Made by a program: the position numbers and the translations under genes
Notes under the pieces: model-generated
Database searches by the model: none
Seen by the model: only the letters and a program-made list of their open reading frames with translations
What the model was told of the DNA's origin: nothing
NCBI GenBank assembly: GCA_963697345.1
Contig: CAVONS010000018.1
Coordinates: 1 to 64,000 of the forward strand
Direction of reading: 5' to 3'
Origin: Prado023 sp963697345
Lineage (GTDB): Bacteria; Actinomycetota; Actinomycetes; S36-B12; CAIYMF01
DNA: 64,000 nt
Part shown: in pieces, positions 33,297 to 44,052 of the stretch
Layout: each line of letters starts with the position of its first letter
How positions within the stretch are numbered: the first letter of the stretch is position 1

Positions 33297-34184
33297 GTGA
33301 CGGGTCTGATCTATGTGGGAATCATCGCCGTCTGGGCTGTGGTCCTTGTTCCCGCATGGCTTCGGCGCCATGATCACCGCGACCCCGAGCGCTCCGTCGA
33401 TCGCTTCAGCCGCAGCCTGCAGGTGCTGTCCCAGCGCGATTCCGTCCTCGGCATCCCATTGCACTCGTCTTCTGCCGACGGGCGTGAATCCGGCGAGGAG
33501 CGCCCAGATGTCGCCCCGGAGATCCTGCGCATCCGCCGCGAGGATGTGTCCGCGATGGGTGCCCGCGTCTCAGGCATGATCGCGCGTCCGTCCTCGAAGT
33601 CCACCCACTCAGCCGCCGCTCGTCGTCGGGTGGTCCTCGCGGTGCTGTCCGTGGGTCTGGTGGTGGTGGCGGGCCTCGTCGCCGCCGGGGTCCTGCTTCC
33701 GGTGGCGCTGGCCGCTCCGAGCGTCCTTCTCGTGGCCTTCGTTGCCGCCGCGCGCCATCAGGTGCGCACCGCCCAGCGGCGCCGCACCGTGCGGGGCCAG
33801 CACGTGCCGGCCGCCCGGCCCGTGGCCATGCGCCCGCAGGAGCGTGTGCACCCCACCCAGGCTTCACCCACGTGGGAGGCGCGCCCGACCACACTGCCGA
33901 CCTACGTCACCGCGCCGCCAGCTGCGGAGTTCCCCCGCGTCATCGACACCGCGACGCCCGGCGCCTGGACAGCAGCAGCCATGCTCGAGCGCGCCCAGCA
34001 GCAGAAGGCACGCGCCGAGCGGATGGCTGCTGCCAAGGCCGAGGCGATCGCTCGCGCCAAGGCCGAGCAGGCAGCGGCAGAGGCGCGCAGCCGCGACGAG
34101 GAGTTCCTCGCGCAGCAGTCCGCGGCATGGCAGGCGCAGGACACCTCGGCCCCGGTCTACCGACCGCGAGCAGTCAACGAGTAG
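33297..34184 (+). CDS. glpR: Divisome membrane protein GlpR / SepX
   Basis: A 295-residue protein with an N-terminal membrane helix (GLIYVGIIAVWAVVLVPAWL) followed by RRHDHRDPERSVDRFSR, the segment conserved in actinobacterial SepX/GlpR. A second membrane pair is formed by RVVLAVLSVGLVVVAGLVAA and LLPVALAAPSVLLVAFVAAA. A long basic, Ala- and Gln-rich coiled-coil tail follows (AMLERAQQQKARAERMAAAK). It binds Glp and helps division and polar growth in corynebacteria, and marks septa in Streptomyces. GTG start by the leaderless -10. Confidence 0.78.
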   Translation: MTGLIYVGIIAVWAVVLVPAWLRRHDHRDPERSVDRFSRSLQVLSQRDSVLGIPLHSSSADGRESGEERPDVAPEILRIRREDVSAMGARVSGMIARPSSKSTHSAAARRRVVLAVLSVGLVVVAGLVAAGVLLPVALAAPSVLLVAFVAAARHQVRTAQRRRTVRGQHVPAARPVAMRPQERVHPTQASPTWEARPTTLPTYVTAPPAAEFPRVIDTATPGAWTAAAMLERAQQQKARAERMAAAKAEAIARAKAEQAAAEARSRDEEFLAQQSAAWQAQDTSAPVYRPRAVNE

Positions 34185-34232
34185 CAGCCTTTCGCGCACT
34201 GCGGCCAGGCGTCCTGTCGGCCTTGCAGGCGT

Positions 34233-34262
34233 TTGGTGGTCGACGTGCGGTCTGGGTACCCT
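34233..34262 (+). promoter_or_regulatory. Promoter of tRNA-Ala
   Basis: TTGGTG (34233-34238), 18 bases, TACCCT (34257-34262). The -10 lies 12 bp before the tRNA 5' end, as is usual for tRNA genes. Confidence 0.6.
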
Positions 34263-34274
34263 AGGGGGGCTCAA

Positions 34275-34347
34275 GGGGCTGTAGCGCAGCTGGTAGCGCA
34301 CCTCGTTCGCAACGAGGGGGTCAGGGGTTCGAGTCCCCTCAGCTCCA
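34275..34347 (+). tRNA. tRNA-Ala (anticodon CGC)
   Basis: 73 nt with all four stems: acceptor GGGGCTG/CAGCTCC, D arm GCGC/GCGC, anticodon stem CCTCG/CGAGG with loop TTCGCAA (anticodon CGC, reading GCG), T arm AGGGG/CCCCT with TTCGAGT. The acceptor contains the G3-U70 wobble pair that marks alanine. No CCA is encoded. Confidence 0.96.
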
Positions 34348-34350
34348 CAG

Positions 34351-34394
34351 AACGGCCGAGGGCCCGGGGACGTCCCCCCGGGCCCTCGGCCGTT
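34351..34394. terminator. Terminator after tRNA-Ala
   Basis: A perfect 19-bp inverted repeat (34351-34369 with 34376-34394) and a six-base loop, ending GTTTC. It follows the tRNA by three bases. Confidence 0.85.
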
Positions 34395-34465
34395 TCGGCT
34401 CACGCGCATCGCTGCCGTTGTCCGGCTAGCCTCACCCCATAGACCGGCAGATGTGAGGAGATGGG

Positions 34466-36049
<1,584 letters not shown>

Positions 36050-36104
36050 CCCCGGCTGGACCCGGCGACCGGGATGGCAGGTGGGGCCCGGCAGGAAGCG
36101 GCCC

Positions 36105-36110
36105 TAGCAT
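36105..36110 (+). promoter_or_regulatory. -10 element (TAGCAT) of the leaderless pmt transcript
   Basis: TAGCAT and six bases to the GTG at 36117. Confidence 0.6.
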
Positions 36111-36116
36111 TGCCGC

Positions 36117-37685
36117 GTGTCCGTCCTGCTGGAGTCGCCTGCCCCTGAGGCCCGCGTCCCCATCCCGAGGGCGCCCCTGAGCCGGTCGATGCCTTCGCAC
36201 GGGGTACGGGGCTGGATCGGGCCGATACTCGTCACGGCCCTGGCCGCGGTCCTCCGCTTCGTCAACCTGGGCCGACCCGACGCGATCATCTTCGACGAGA
36301 CGTACTACGTGAAGGATGCTCTCGCCCTGCTCCGGTTCGGGTACGAGCGCAAGGCCGTCGACGGCGCCGATGACATGATCCTGGCGCAGGACGCCCCCTG
36401 GGATCAGCTCGACATCTTCGCCTCCGACCCCTCCTTCGTCGTGCACCCCCCGCTGGGCAAGTGGGTGATCGCGGTCGGTGAGTGGGCCTTCGGGGTGGTT
36501 CCGTTCGGCTGGCGGTTCGGCGTGGCGGTGCTCGGCACCCTCACTGTCCTGATGACCGCCCGGATCATCCGCCGGCTGACCCGTTCCGATGTGGTGGGTA
36601 CCGTGGCGGGCCTCCTGGTCGCGCTGGATGGCCTGCACATCGTGATGAGCCGCTCGGGCCTGCTGGACATGAGCCTGCTGTTCTTCGTCCTTGCCGCGTT
36701 CGGCCTGCTGCTGCTCGACCGGGATGCCGCTCGACGCCGGGCGCAGGTGTGGCGGGACCGCTGGGAGGACAATCCGATCGTCCTCGGACCGCGCTTGGGT
36801 GCCCGGCCCTGGCGGATCGCCGCCGGTGTGGCCCTGGGCCTGGCGTGTGGGGTCAAGTGGAGTGGTCTCTGGTACGTCGCCCTGTTCGGGCTCCTCACCG
36901 TCTACTGGGACCTTCAGCTGCGGCGCGAACTGGGCGCAACTCGCCCCGTCACCGCGGTGCTGACCCGCGATGCGCTCCCCGCGTTCGTGAGCATCGTGGG
37001 GGTCGGCCTCCTGGCCTATCTCACGACGTGGACGGGCTGGTTGATCACCGATGGCGGCTATGACCGCGACTGGGCTGCCGCACATCCCGGGCTGCCGTTC
37101 ATCCCCGATGCACTGCGCTCCCTGGCTGAGTACCACCGAGCCGCCTGGACGTTCCATGTGGGCCTGGACTCACCACACGCCTACAAGTCCAGCGCGTGGT
37201 CGTGGCCGGTCATGTCGCGCCCGACGTCCTTCCACTACGAGGCACCGGAGGGCGCGTGCGGGGCAGACCGCTGCTCCGAGGAGGTTCTGGCACTGGGCAA
37301 CCCGATCATCTGGTGGGCGGGCCTGCTCGCGATCGCGCACAACGCCTGGCGCGCGGTGGCCGGGCGCGACTGGCGCAGCAGCGCCCTGCTCGTGGCCTAC
37401 CTGGCCGGGTGGGTCCCGTGGCTGGTGTTCCACGGGCGCACGATCTTCACGTTCTACGCCGTCCTGCTGGTTCCATTCCTCGCGGGCATGCTGGCCATCT
37501 CGCTGGCAAGCCTGGCCGGGGGCCCGGATGCCAGTGCCCCGCGCCGGCAGTGGGGCATCGCGGCCGCAGGCGCCTTCCTCCTCCTCGTGGTGGTCGCGAC
37601 CTGGTTCTTCCTGCCCATCTGGACCGGCGAGGTGATCCCGTTCTCGCAGTGGGACCTGCGGATGTGGATGCCGACCTGGGTGTGA
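36117..37685 (+). CDS. pmt: Protein O-mannosyltransferase (Pmt)
   Basis: A polytopic membrane enzyme of 522 residues that moves mannose from polyprenyl-phosphate-mannose to secreted proteins. PMT family features are the first extracytoplasmic loop FDETYYVKDALALL with the catalytic Asp-Glu pair, VVHPPLGKWVIAVGEW, GWRFGVAVLGTLTVLMTARI, and the C-terminal YHRAAWTFHVGLDSPHAYKS. Actinobacteria use it for lipoproteins and secreted antigens. The GTG is leaderless. It abuts the convergent rsmI gene with three bases between. Confidence 0.88.
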   Translation: MSVLLESPAPEARVPIPRAPLSRSMPSHGVRGWIGPILVTALAAVLRFVNLGRPDAIIFDETYYVKDALALLRFGYERKAVDGADDMILAQDAPWDQLDIFASDPSFVVHPPLGKWVIAVGEWAFGVVPFGWRFGVAVLGTLTVLMTARIIRRLTRSDVVGTVAGLLVALDGLHIVMSRSGLLDMSLLFFVLAAFGLLLLDRDAARRRAQVWRDRWEDNPIVLGPRLGARPWRIAAGVALGLACGVKWSGLWYVALFGLLTVYWDLQLRRELGATRPVTAVLTRDALPAFVSIVGVGLLAYLTTWTGWLITDGGYDRDWAAAHPGLPFIPDALRSLAEYHRAAWTFHVGLDSPHAYKSSAWSWPVMSRPTSFHYEAPEGACGADRCSEEVLALGNPIIWWAGLLAIAHNAWRAVAGRDWRSSALLVAYLAGWVPWLVFHGRTIFTFYAVLLVPFLAGMLAISLASLAGGPDASAPRRQWGIAAAGAFLLLVVVATWFFLPIWTGEVIPFSQWDLRMWMPTWV

Positions 37686-37688
37686 GGC

Positions 37689-38561
37689 TCAGTGCGGCTT
37701 GTGCGCCACGACCGCATCGAAGACCGAACGCTTCGGGGTCCCGGTGATCTGGGCAACCATGGCGATGGCCTCCTTGCGCCCCACCCCTTGGTCCTCGAGG
37801 GCCGCGACCCGCGCCGCGAGACCGGCCACGTCGGGGCCGCTTTGGTCGGCTGCGGGGGCGCCCTGCACCACCAGCGTGATCTCACCCCGCACCCCCTCTT
37901 CGGCCCACCTGCTCAGGGCGCCCAGGGAGTCACGCACGATCTCCTCGTAGGTCTTGGACAGCTCCCGGCAGACCGCTGCCGGTCGGTCGGCGCCGAAGGC
38001 CCCAGCCATCTCGACCAGTGTGGCCGCGAGCCGCCGTGGTGACTCGAAGTAGACCTGGGTGCGCGGCTCGTCGGCCATCTCGGCCAGGCGGACCCGGCGC
38101 TCGGCCGGTCGGCGCGGGACGAAGCCCTCGAACGTGAACCGGTCGCAGGGGAGTCCGGACACCGCCAGGGCCGTGGTCACCGCCGACGGACCGGGGATGG
38201 AGGTCACCCGGTGGCCCGCATCCAGTGCAGCCCGCGCCGCGCGGTAGCCCGGATCGCTGACCGAGGGCATGCCCGCGTCGGTGACCAGCGCCACCGTCCC
38301 GCCCGCACCCAGGACGTCGAGCAGCCGGGGCAACCGCTCGCGTTCCACGTCCTCATAGAAGGACACGACCGGACCCTCCCGGCGCACGCCCAGGTCTGAC
38401 ATGAGCCGCCGGAGCCGCCGGGTGTCCTCGGCGGCCACGAGGTCCGCCGAGGCGAGGATCTCCACGAGGCGCGATGAGGCATCGGCCGGGTTGCCCAGCG
38501 GGGAGCCGGCCAGGACCAGGACCCCCTGGCCGGTCCGGTCGTGCACAGCACCGTCGGTCAT
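37689..38561 (-). CDS. rsmI: 16S rRNA (cytidine(1402)-2'-O)-methyltransferase RsmI
   Basis: Methylates C1402 in the ribosomal decoding centre with S-adenosylmethionine. The tetrapyrrole-methylase fold shows LVLAGSPLGNPADASSR (here AGSPLGN for the usual ATPIGN), VALVTDAGMPSVSDPGY, and VTSIPGPSAVTTALAVSGLP, then FEGFVPRR. The C-terminal domain (VGRKEAIAMVAQITGTPKRS) is also typical. 290 residues if the ATG at 38561 is used; an in-frame ATG at 38603 lies upstream. Divergent from metG. Confidence 0.88.
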   Translation of the reverse strand: MTDGAVHDRTGQGVLVLAGSPLGNPADASSRLVEILASADLVAAEDTRRLRRLMSDLGVRREGPVVSFYEDVERERLPRLLDVLGAGGTVALVTDAGMPSVSDPGYRAARAALDAGHRVTSIPGPSAVTTALAVSGLPCDRFTFEGFVPRRPAERRVRLAEMADEPRTQVYFESPRRLAATLVEMAGAFGADRPAAVCRELSKTYEEIVRDSLGALSRWAEEGVRGEITLVVQGAPAADQSGPDVAGLAARVAALEDQGVGRKEAIAMVAQITGTPKRSVFDAVVAHKPH

Positions 38562-38655
38562 CTCGGCGGGCTGATCGGCGGGCGGACGATCCTCGGCGGG
38601 CATGTGCCCATCGTGCCGCACCGGACGATCGAGGAGGCGGTGCTCCGCGCCCAAC

Positions 38656-38661
38656 TAGAAT
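38656..38661 (+). promoter_or_regulatory. -10 element (TAGAAT) of the leaderless metG transcript
   Basis: TAGAAT is a near-ideal -10 and lies six bases before the metG ATG. No ribosome site precedes it. Confidence 0.65.
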
Positions 38662-38667
38662 CTCCCC

Positions 38668-40287
38668 ATGAGCCCGACCGGCAAGGCCTTCTACGTCACC
38701 ACACCCATCTACTACGTCAACGACGCCCCGCACATCGGCCACGCCTACACCACGGTGGCCGCCGACACGATCTGCCGGTGGCACCGCCAGCGCGGCGAGT
38801 CGGTGTGGTTCCTCACCGGTACCGACGAGCACGGGGAGAAGGTCCTGCGGACCGCCGAGGCCGCGGGTGTGACCCCCCAGGAGTGGGCCGACCGGCTCGT
38901 GGCCGAGCACTGGAAGCCGGTCCTGGCCACCCTCGACGTCGCCAATGACGACTTCATCCGGACCACGGAGCGGCGCCACGAGGTGAGGGTCCAGAAGTTC
39001 CTGACCCGGCTCAAGGACGCCGGGCACATCTACTCCGGCGACTACGAGGGCCCGTACTGCGTGGGCTGCGAGGAGTTCAAGCTGGCCGGGGACCTGCTCC
39101 CGGGCACCGGGGAGTTCGAGGGGCAGATGCTGTGCCCGGTCCACAGCCGCCCCGTGGAGATCGTGTCGGAGACGAACTGGTTCTTCCGGCTCTCCGCCTT
39201 CGCCGACCCCCTGCTGGCTCATTACGAGCAGCACCCGGGTGCTGTGGCCCCGACCAGCGCGTACAACGAGGTCACGTCCTTCATCCGAGGTGGCCTGCAG
39301 GACCTGTCGATCTCCAGGTCGAGCTTCGACTGGGGCATCCCGGTCCCGTGGGACACCTCGCAGGTGGTCTACGTGTGGTTCGACGCGCTGCTCAACTACG
39401 CGACCGCCGTCGGACTCGGCGACGAGGAGCCGATGCCCGGTGCGGCCACCTTCGCCTCGACCTGGCCCGCCGACATCCATCTGGTGGGCAAGGACATCCT
39501 GCGCTTCCATGCCGTGATCTGGCCGGCGATGCTCATGGCAGCGGGGCTGCCCCTGCCGGGCCAGGTCTACGCCCACGGATGGCTGCTCGTCGGCGGCGAG
39601 AAGATGAGCAAGTCCAAGCTGACCGGCATCGCCCCCGAGCAGATCATCGACCACTTCGGCGTCGACGCCTTCCGGTACTACTTCCTGCGTGCGATCCAGT
39701 TCGGCCAGGACGGCTCGTTCTCGTGGGAGGACATGTCCGTTCGCTACACCGCCGAGCTCGCCAACGGCCTGGGCAACCTCGCGTCCCGGGCCACGGCGAT
39801 GGTCGGCAAGTACTTCGACGGGGTGCTGCCGGCGCCGGCGGCCTCCGCGAATGCCGACCTGGCACTGGCCGATGCGCTGCTCACCGCCGTCCAGGACGCG
39901 GACCGTGCGTACTCCAAGCTGGACTTCACCGCCGGGATCGGCGCGGTCAAGGTGTTCGTCGACGCCGTGAACCTGTACGTGACCGAGCAGGAGCCGTGGG
40001 TGCTGGCCAAGCGTGCCGACGAGGACCCGGTCGCCAGGGAGCGCCTGGCCACCGTCCTGTACACGACGTGTGAGGCGCTGCGGGCCATCGCCGTCCTGCA
40101 CAACAGCGTGATGCCCCGCGCGATGGGCACCCTGTGGGAGTCGATCGGCGCAGCCGAGGGCCTCGGCCCGATCGCCGACCAGAGGATCGCCGACGTGAGT
40201 CGTTGGGGCCAGCTGCCACCCGGGGTGCGGGTCACGAAGGGTGCCGCCCTGTTCCCCCGGCTGCCCGAGGAGCCGGCCGGTGCCTGA
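38668..40287 (+). CDS. metG: Methionine-tRNA ligase MetG
   Basis: Charges tRNA-Met with methionine. Class I features in the 539-residue protein: the HIGH-type motif PHIGHAYT near residue 20, the zinc-knuckle region CVGCEEF to CPVHSRP, and GGEKMSKSKLTG (KMSKS loop). The anticodon-binding helices follow. No C-terminal tRNA-binding (EMAP-like) domain is attached, as is usual in actinobacteria. Followed by tatD with an eight-base overlap. Confidence 0.95.
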   Translation: MSPTGKAFYVTTPIYYVNDAPHIGHAYTTVAADTICRWHRQRGESVWFLTGTDEHGEKVLRTAEAAGVTPQEWADRLVAEHWKPVLATLDVANDDFIRTTERRHEVRVQKFLTRLKDAGHIYSGDYEGPYCVGCEEFKLAGDLLPGTGEFEGQMLCPVHSRPVEIVSETNWFFRLSAFADPLLAHYEQHPGAVAPTSAYNEVTSFIRGGLQDLSISRSSFDWGIPVPWDTSQVVYVWFDALLNYATAVGLGDEEPMPGAATFASTWPADIHLVGKDILRFHAVIWPAMLMAAGLPLPGQVYAHGWLLVGGEKMSKSKLTGIAPEQIIDHFGVDAFRYYFLRAIQFGQDGSFSWEDMSVRYTAELANGLGNLASRATAMVGKYFDGVLPAPAASANADLALADALLTAVQDADRAYSKLDFTAGIGAVKVFVDAVNLYVTEQEPWVLAKRADEDPVARERLATVLYTTCEALRAIAVLHNSVMPRAMGTLWESIGAAEGLGPIADQRIADVSRWGQLPPGVRVTKGAALFPRLPEEPAGA

Positions 40288-41149
40288 TCCCCAGGGCTCG
40301 CAGAAGCGGCCCCCGCTGCCCGAGCCGCTGCCCCGACCGGTCATCGACTCGCACTGCCACATCGACATGCGTGGCCAGGACGAGGAGGCGCTGAGCCCTG
40401 CCCAGGCGGCATCCAGCGCCGAGTCGGTCAACGTGACCGGGATCGTGCAGGTGGGGTGTTCCATCCGGGACCTCGCCACGGCGGTGGCCATGGCCGAGGA
40501 GCACCCGAGCATCGTCGCAGCCATCGGAATCCACCCCAATGAGTCTCCGCGCCTGGCGGCCAGGGGAGAGCTGGACGCAGCACTGGCGACCGTGGAGGAG
40601 CTGGCTGCGGGCTCCGACCGGGTCCGTGGGATCGGGGAGACCGGGATGGACTTCTTCCGGACCCGCGAGCCCGACGGGCACGTGGTTCAGGAGCAGGCGT
40701 TCCGGGCGCACATCGACATCGCCCGACGGCTGGGGCGGGCCCTGGTGATCCACGACCGTGACTCGCATGAGGCCGTGATCCGGATCCTGCTCGACGAGCT
40801 TGCTGGTGCGGGGCTGCCCGAGGCCGTGGTGTTCCACTGCTTCTCCGGCGACGCCGCCATGGCCGAGATCGCCGCCGAGCAGGGGTGGTACGTCTCCTTC
40901 GCCGGGACGGTGACGTTCACGAACGCCCGTGACCTGCACGCCGCCGCGCTCGTGGTCCCGCGTGATCGGATCCTCGTGGAGACAGATGCACCCTTCCTCA
41001 CCCCGACCCCGCACCGTGGCCGCGTGAACGCGAGCTACCTGGTGCCGCTGACGGTGCGCCGGTTGGCCGAGCTGCGGGGCGACGACCTCGAGCAGCTCTG
41101 CGACGACATCTACGCCAACACGATCCGGGCATTCGGGGACTTCGAGTGA
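40280..41149 (+). CDS. tatD: TatD family deoxyribonuclease
   Basis: A metal-dependent hydrolase of 289 residues. Metal-site blocks are DSHCHIDMR, AAIGIHPNESPRL, GIGETGMDFFRTR, LVIHDRDSHEA, VFHCFSGDAAMAEI and LVETDAPFLTPTPHRGR. E. coli TatD is a 3'-5' exonuclease; here the gene is translationally joined to metG and to rsmA. The GTG start overlaps the metG end by eight bases and begins with a short non-conserved leader of about 16 residues. Confidence 0.92.
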   Translation: MPDPQGSQKRPPLPEPLPRPVIDSHCHIDMRGQDEEALSPAQAASSAESVNVTGIVQVGCSIRDLATAVAMAEEHPSIVAAIGIHPNESPRLAARGELDAALATVEELAAGSDRVRGIGETGMDFFRTREPDGHVVQEQAFRAHIDIARRLGRALVIHDRDSHEAVIRILLDELAGAGLPEAVVFHCFSGDAAMAEIAAEQGWYVSFAGTVTFTNARDLHAAALVVPRDRILVETDAPFLTPTPHRGRVNASYLVPLTVRRLAELRGDDLEQLCDDIYANTIRAFGDFE

Positions 41150-42003
41150 CCGAGCGGGCTGCACTGCTCGGGCCGGCCGAGGTGCGCGCCCTGGCCGAGC
41201 AGCTCGACCTGCACCCGACCAAGACGTTGGGCCAGAACTTCGTCATCGACGCCAACACGGTCCGGCGGATCGTCCGGGTGGCCGGCGTGGGCGCGCACGA
41301 CACCGTGCTGGAGGTCGGCCCCGGGCTCGGTTCGTTGACCCTGGCGCTTCTGGAGCAGGTGCAGCACGTCGTGGCCGTCGAGGTGGATCCCGTGCTGGCT
41401 GCCCAGCTGCCCGACACCGTGGCCCACCGCGCCCCGGAGCTGGCCGACTCGCTGACGGTGGTGCTCGCCGATGCCCTGCGCATCTCGGAGCTGCCGGTTG
41501 CCCCGACGGCCCTGGTCGCCAACCTGCCCTACAACATCAGCGTCCCGGTGCTGCTGCACCTGCTCGCGCAGTTCCCAACGGTCGAGCGTGCCCTGGTCAT
41601 GGTCCAGCTGGAGGTGGCCCAACGGTTGGCCGCCCCGCCGGGGTCGCGCGTCTACGGTGTGCCCTCGGTCAAGGCCCGGTGGTTCGCCGACGTCAAGCAG
41701 GCCGGGCATGTGGGGCGCAGCGTCTTCTGGCCGGTGCCCAACGTGGACTCCGGGCTCGTGGAGCTGGTGCGCACCAACCCCCCGCGGGAGGACGTCACTC
41801 GGCTCGAGGTGTTCGCGGTGATCGATGCGGCCTTCGCCCAGCGCCGCAAGATGCTGCGCTCGGCGCTGTCCGGCTGGGCCGGGAGCCACGACCGTGCGAT
41901 CCGGATCCTCGAGGCCGCGGGTGTGGACCCGACAGCGCGCGGCGAGGCCCTCGACGTGGGCCAGTTCGCAGCAGTCGCTGCGGCCGCCGGGCAACTACCC
42001 TGA
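41146..42003 (+). CDS. rsmA: 16S rRNA dimethyladenosine transferase RsmA (KsgA)
   Basis: Dimethylates two adjacent adenosines near the 3' end of 16S rRNA. The 285-residue protein has LGQNFVIDANTVRRI, the SAM motif VLEVGPGLGSLTLALL, LADALRI, and the catalytic NLPYNISVPVLLHLL, plus SVFWPVPNVDSGLV typical of KsgA. The GTG overlaps the tatD stop by four bases. Next gene is ispE, as in most actinobacteria. Confidence 0.94.
   Translation: MTERAALLGPAEVRALAEQLDLHPTKTLGQNFVIDANTVRRIVRVAGVGAHDTVLEVGPGLGSLTLALLEQVQHVVAVEVDPVLAAQLPDTVAHRAPELADSLTVVLADALRISELPVAPTALVANLPYNISVPVLLHLLAQFPTVERALVMVQLEVAQRLAAPPGSRVYGVPSVKARWFADVKQAGHVGRSVFWPVPNVDSGLVELVRTNPPREDVTRLEVFAVIDAAFAQRRKMLRSALSGWAGSHDRAIRILEAAGVDPTARGEALDVGQFAAVAAAAGQLP
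41996..42001 (+). promoter_or_regulatory. -10 element (TACCCT) of a leaderless ispE transcript
   Basis: TACCCT overlaps the end of rsmA and lies seven bases before the ispE GTG. It could give ispE a promoter of its own inside the operon. Confidence 0.45.
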
Positions 42004-42008
42004 ACCCC

Positions 42009-42935
42009 GTGAGTACCTTCGTCACGGCCCGCGCCCCGGGCAAGGTGAACATCCAGCTGTCCGTGGGCGGGGTGCGTGATGACGGCTTCCACCCGCTGGC
42101 CAGTGTCTTCCACGCCGTGGCGATGTACGAGGAGGTCACGGCTGCGGCTGGCGAGCCGGGGTCGGGGATCGTCATCGATGAGGTGACGGGGCTGCAGGCC
42201 GACGAGGTGCCCCGTGACAGCAGCAACCTGGTCTGGCGGGCGGCCGAGCGCCTGGCGGCCGAGCTCGGAGCCCCGGCGCCGGACGTGCGCTTCTCGATCA
42301 TCAAGGGCGTCCCGGTGGCTGGCGGCATGGCCGGTGGCTCGGCCGACTGCGCGGCTGCCCTGGTGGCGCTCAACGACCTCTGGGGCGCTGAACTGGGCCG
42401 GGACGACCTGGCCAGGGTCGGCCTCGACCTGGGATCCGACGTGCCGTTCGCCCTCATGGGGGGTACCGCGCTGGGCCTCGGTCGTGGCGAACTGCTCAGC
42501 CCGCTGATGGCCCGTGGCACGTTCCACTGGGTCTTCGCCACGGCCACCCAGGGCCTGTCCACCCCGGCTGTCTACTCGGCGTTCGACCGGCTGGTGCAGG
42601 GCCGGCTCGTCCCCGAGCCGCAGGCGGATGCGGCGATCGGCGCGGCGCTCATCGCCGGCGACGCCGCTGCCCTGGGCAGGGTCCTGCACAACGACCTCCA
42701 GGAGCCGGCGCTGACGTTGCGTCCGACCCTGCGCGACGTCCTCGAGACCGGCAGCGCCGCGGGCGCCCTGGGCGGCATCGTGTCGGGGTCCGGGCCGACA
42801 GTGGCGTTCCTCGTTGCAGATGAGGTGGTTGCCACCGCGGTCAGCGCTGCCGTCGCCGGGCTCGAGCAGGTGCACGAGTGCTTCACGACCAGCGGGCCGG
42901 CGCCGGGCGCGCGAGTGGTCCGCCGAGGGCCGTAG
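42009..42935 (+). CDS. ispE: 4-diphosphocytidyl-2-C-methyl-D-erythritol kinase IspE
   Basis: A GHMP kinase of 308 residues that phosphorylates CDP-methylerythritol in the MEP isoprenoid pathway. Motifs: ARAPGKVNIQLSVGG at the N-terminus, the ATP loop PVAGGMAGGSADCAAAL, and GIVSGSGPTVAFL near the C-terminus. The GTG at 42009 is set by the promoter spacing and by the conserved start (MSTFVTARAPGK). Confidence 0.93.
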   Translation: MSTFVTARAPGKVNIQLSVGGVRDDGFHPLASVFHAVAMYEEVTAAAGEPGSGIVIDEVTGLQADEVPRDSSNLVWRAAERLAAELGAPAPDVRFSIIKGVPVAGGMAGGSADCAAALVALNDLWGAELGRDDLARVGLDLGSDVPFALMGGTALGLGRGELLSPLMARGTFHWVFATATQGLSTPAVYSAFDRLVQGRLVPEPQADAAIGAALIAGDAAALGRVLHNDLQEPALTLRPTLRDVLETGSAAGALGGIVSGSGPTVAFLVADEVVATAVSAAVAGLEQVHECFTTSGPAPGARVVRRGP

Positions 42936-42936
42936 C

Positions 42937-42974
42937 CCGGCCGTTGGGGCCGCAGCTCGGACCTGAACGGCCGG
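42937..42974. terminator. Hairpin between ispE and manA
   Basis: CCGGCCGTT (42937-42945) pairs with AACGGCCGG (42966-42974) around a 20-base loop. It sits between convergent genes and could stop both. Confidence 0.5.
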
Positions 42975-43000
42975 CCGGGTGCCGCCGTCGTGTGGGGTGC

Positions 43001-43969
43001 TCAGGCCAGCTCGGGGCCGGGGTCGGTGGTGATCGCGATCAGGTCCCCGGACAGTCGGGCCTGGCCGCTGCCTGCCGGGATGACCACACTCGTGCCCATG
43101 CCCAGCTCAACTGAACCGTCGTCCGTTGCCAGGGTCCCCGCGCCACCGATGACCGTCAGAACCCGGTATCCCGGCGTGCTCATCAGGCACTCCTCGCCGA
43201 GCAGCTCCCAGCGCTGGACCTGGAACTGCGGGCAGTCGACCAGGACCCGTGTCCGCGCTCGAGGTCGGATCTGCTGCCACGGTCCGCCAGTTCGGGCCGC
43301 GGCAGGATCGTGTGTCGGGGACACCACCGAGAAGCCCTTGTCCACGTGGAGCTCGCGGCGCTGGCCGTCCAGGCCGACCCGATCGAAGTCATAGAGCCGG
43401 TAGGTGAGGTCGCTGCTCTGCTGGACCTCGTAGACCAGCATCCCGGGCCCGAGGGAGTGCACCTCACCGGCGGCCACCATGAAGAAGTCGTCCTGCTGCA
43501 CCTTGACCCGCACGAGGTGGTCGCTGAGCGTGCCCTGGGCCAGCGCGTCGCGCAGGTCCTGGGCGCTGCCGGCTGTGTGTCCCAGGATCAGCTCGGCGTC
43601 GTCAGCACAGGAGACCACCAACCAGCACTCGGCCTTGCCGCGTGGCTGGCCCTCGAGAGCCTGGGCCTGCCGGTCGTCGGGGTGGACCTGGACGGACAGC
43701 CAGTCCTGGGGGTCCAGGAACTTGCACAGGAGCGGGAAGTCGCCGTCCTCTGCGTGCCCGGTCACCAGCCCTGCCCGCCAGGCCTGGCGGAGGGTGAACC
43801 CCTCCGGGGCCCCCGAGCGGACGTGCCCACTCATCCCAGGCATCCCCGAGACGGCCCAGCACTCACCGATGACGCCGTCGGGGACCGAGGCTCCGAACCA
43901 CTGGCGCAGGGTCGTTCCACCCCAGAGCCGTTCGGCGAACACTGGCTCGATCACGAGGAGATCGGGCAC
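43001..43969 (-). CDS. manA: Class I mannose-6-phosphate isomerase ManA
   Basis: A cupin-fold isomerase of 322 residues converting mannose-6-phosphate and fructose-6-phosphate. The N-terminus LLVIEPVFAERLWGGTTLRQ, the metal ligands in LSVQVHPDDRQAQ with GKAECWLVV, and VAAGEVHSLGPGMLVYEVQQ are those of the short Bacillus-type ManA. The GTG at 43969 has GGGAGGA four bases upstream; about 70 upstream codons are not homologous. It could supply GDP-mannose and, through Pmt, protein mannosylation. Confidence 0.88.
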   Translation of the reverse strand: MPDLLVIEPVFAERLWGGTTLRQWFGASVPDGVIGECWAVSGMPGMSGHVRSGAPEGFTLRQAWRAGLVTGHAEDGDFPLLCKFLDPQDWLSVQVHPDDRQAQALEGQPRGKAECWLVVSCADDAELILGHTAGSAQDLRDALAQGTLSDHLVRVKVQQDDFFMVAAGEVHSLGPGMLVYEVQQSSDLTYRLYDFDRVGLDGQRRELHVDKGFSVVSPTHDPAAARTGGPWQQIRPRARTRVLVDCPQFQVQRWELLGEECLMSTPGYRVLTVIGGAGTLATDDGSVELGMGTSVVIPAGSGQARLSGDLIAITTDPGPELA

Positions 43970-44052
43970 GTGTTCCTCCCTCTGGTCTCGGCGCGGCCCG
44001 CAGTCGGATGTCGGCCGGATGTCTGCCTGTGGAACTCTACCGGCGCGTGGGA

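Noticed and set aside
38353..40539. Long minus-strand frame opposite metG (728 codons)
   Set aside because: Antisense shadow of MetG with His/Arg/Gly-rich composition and no domains.
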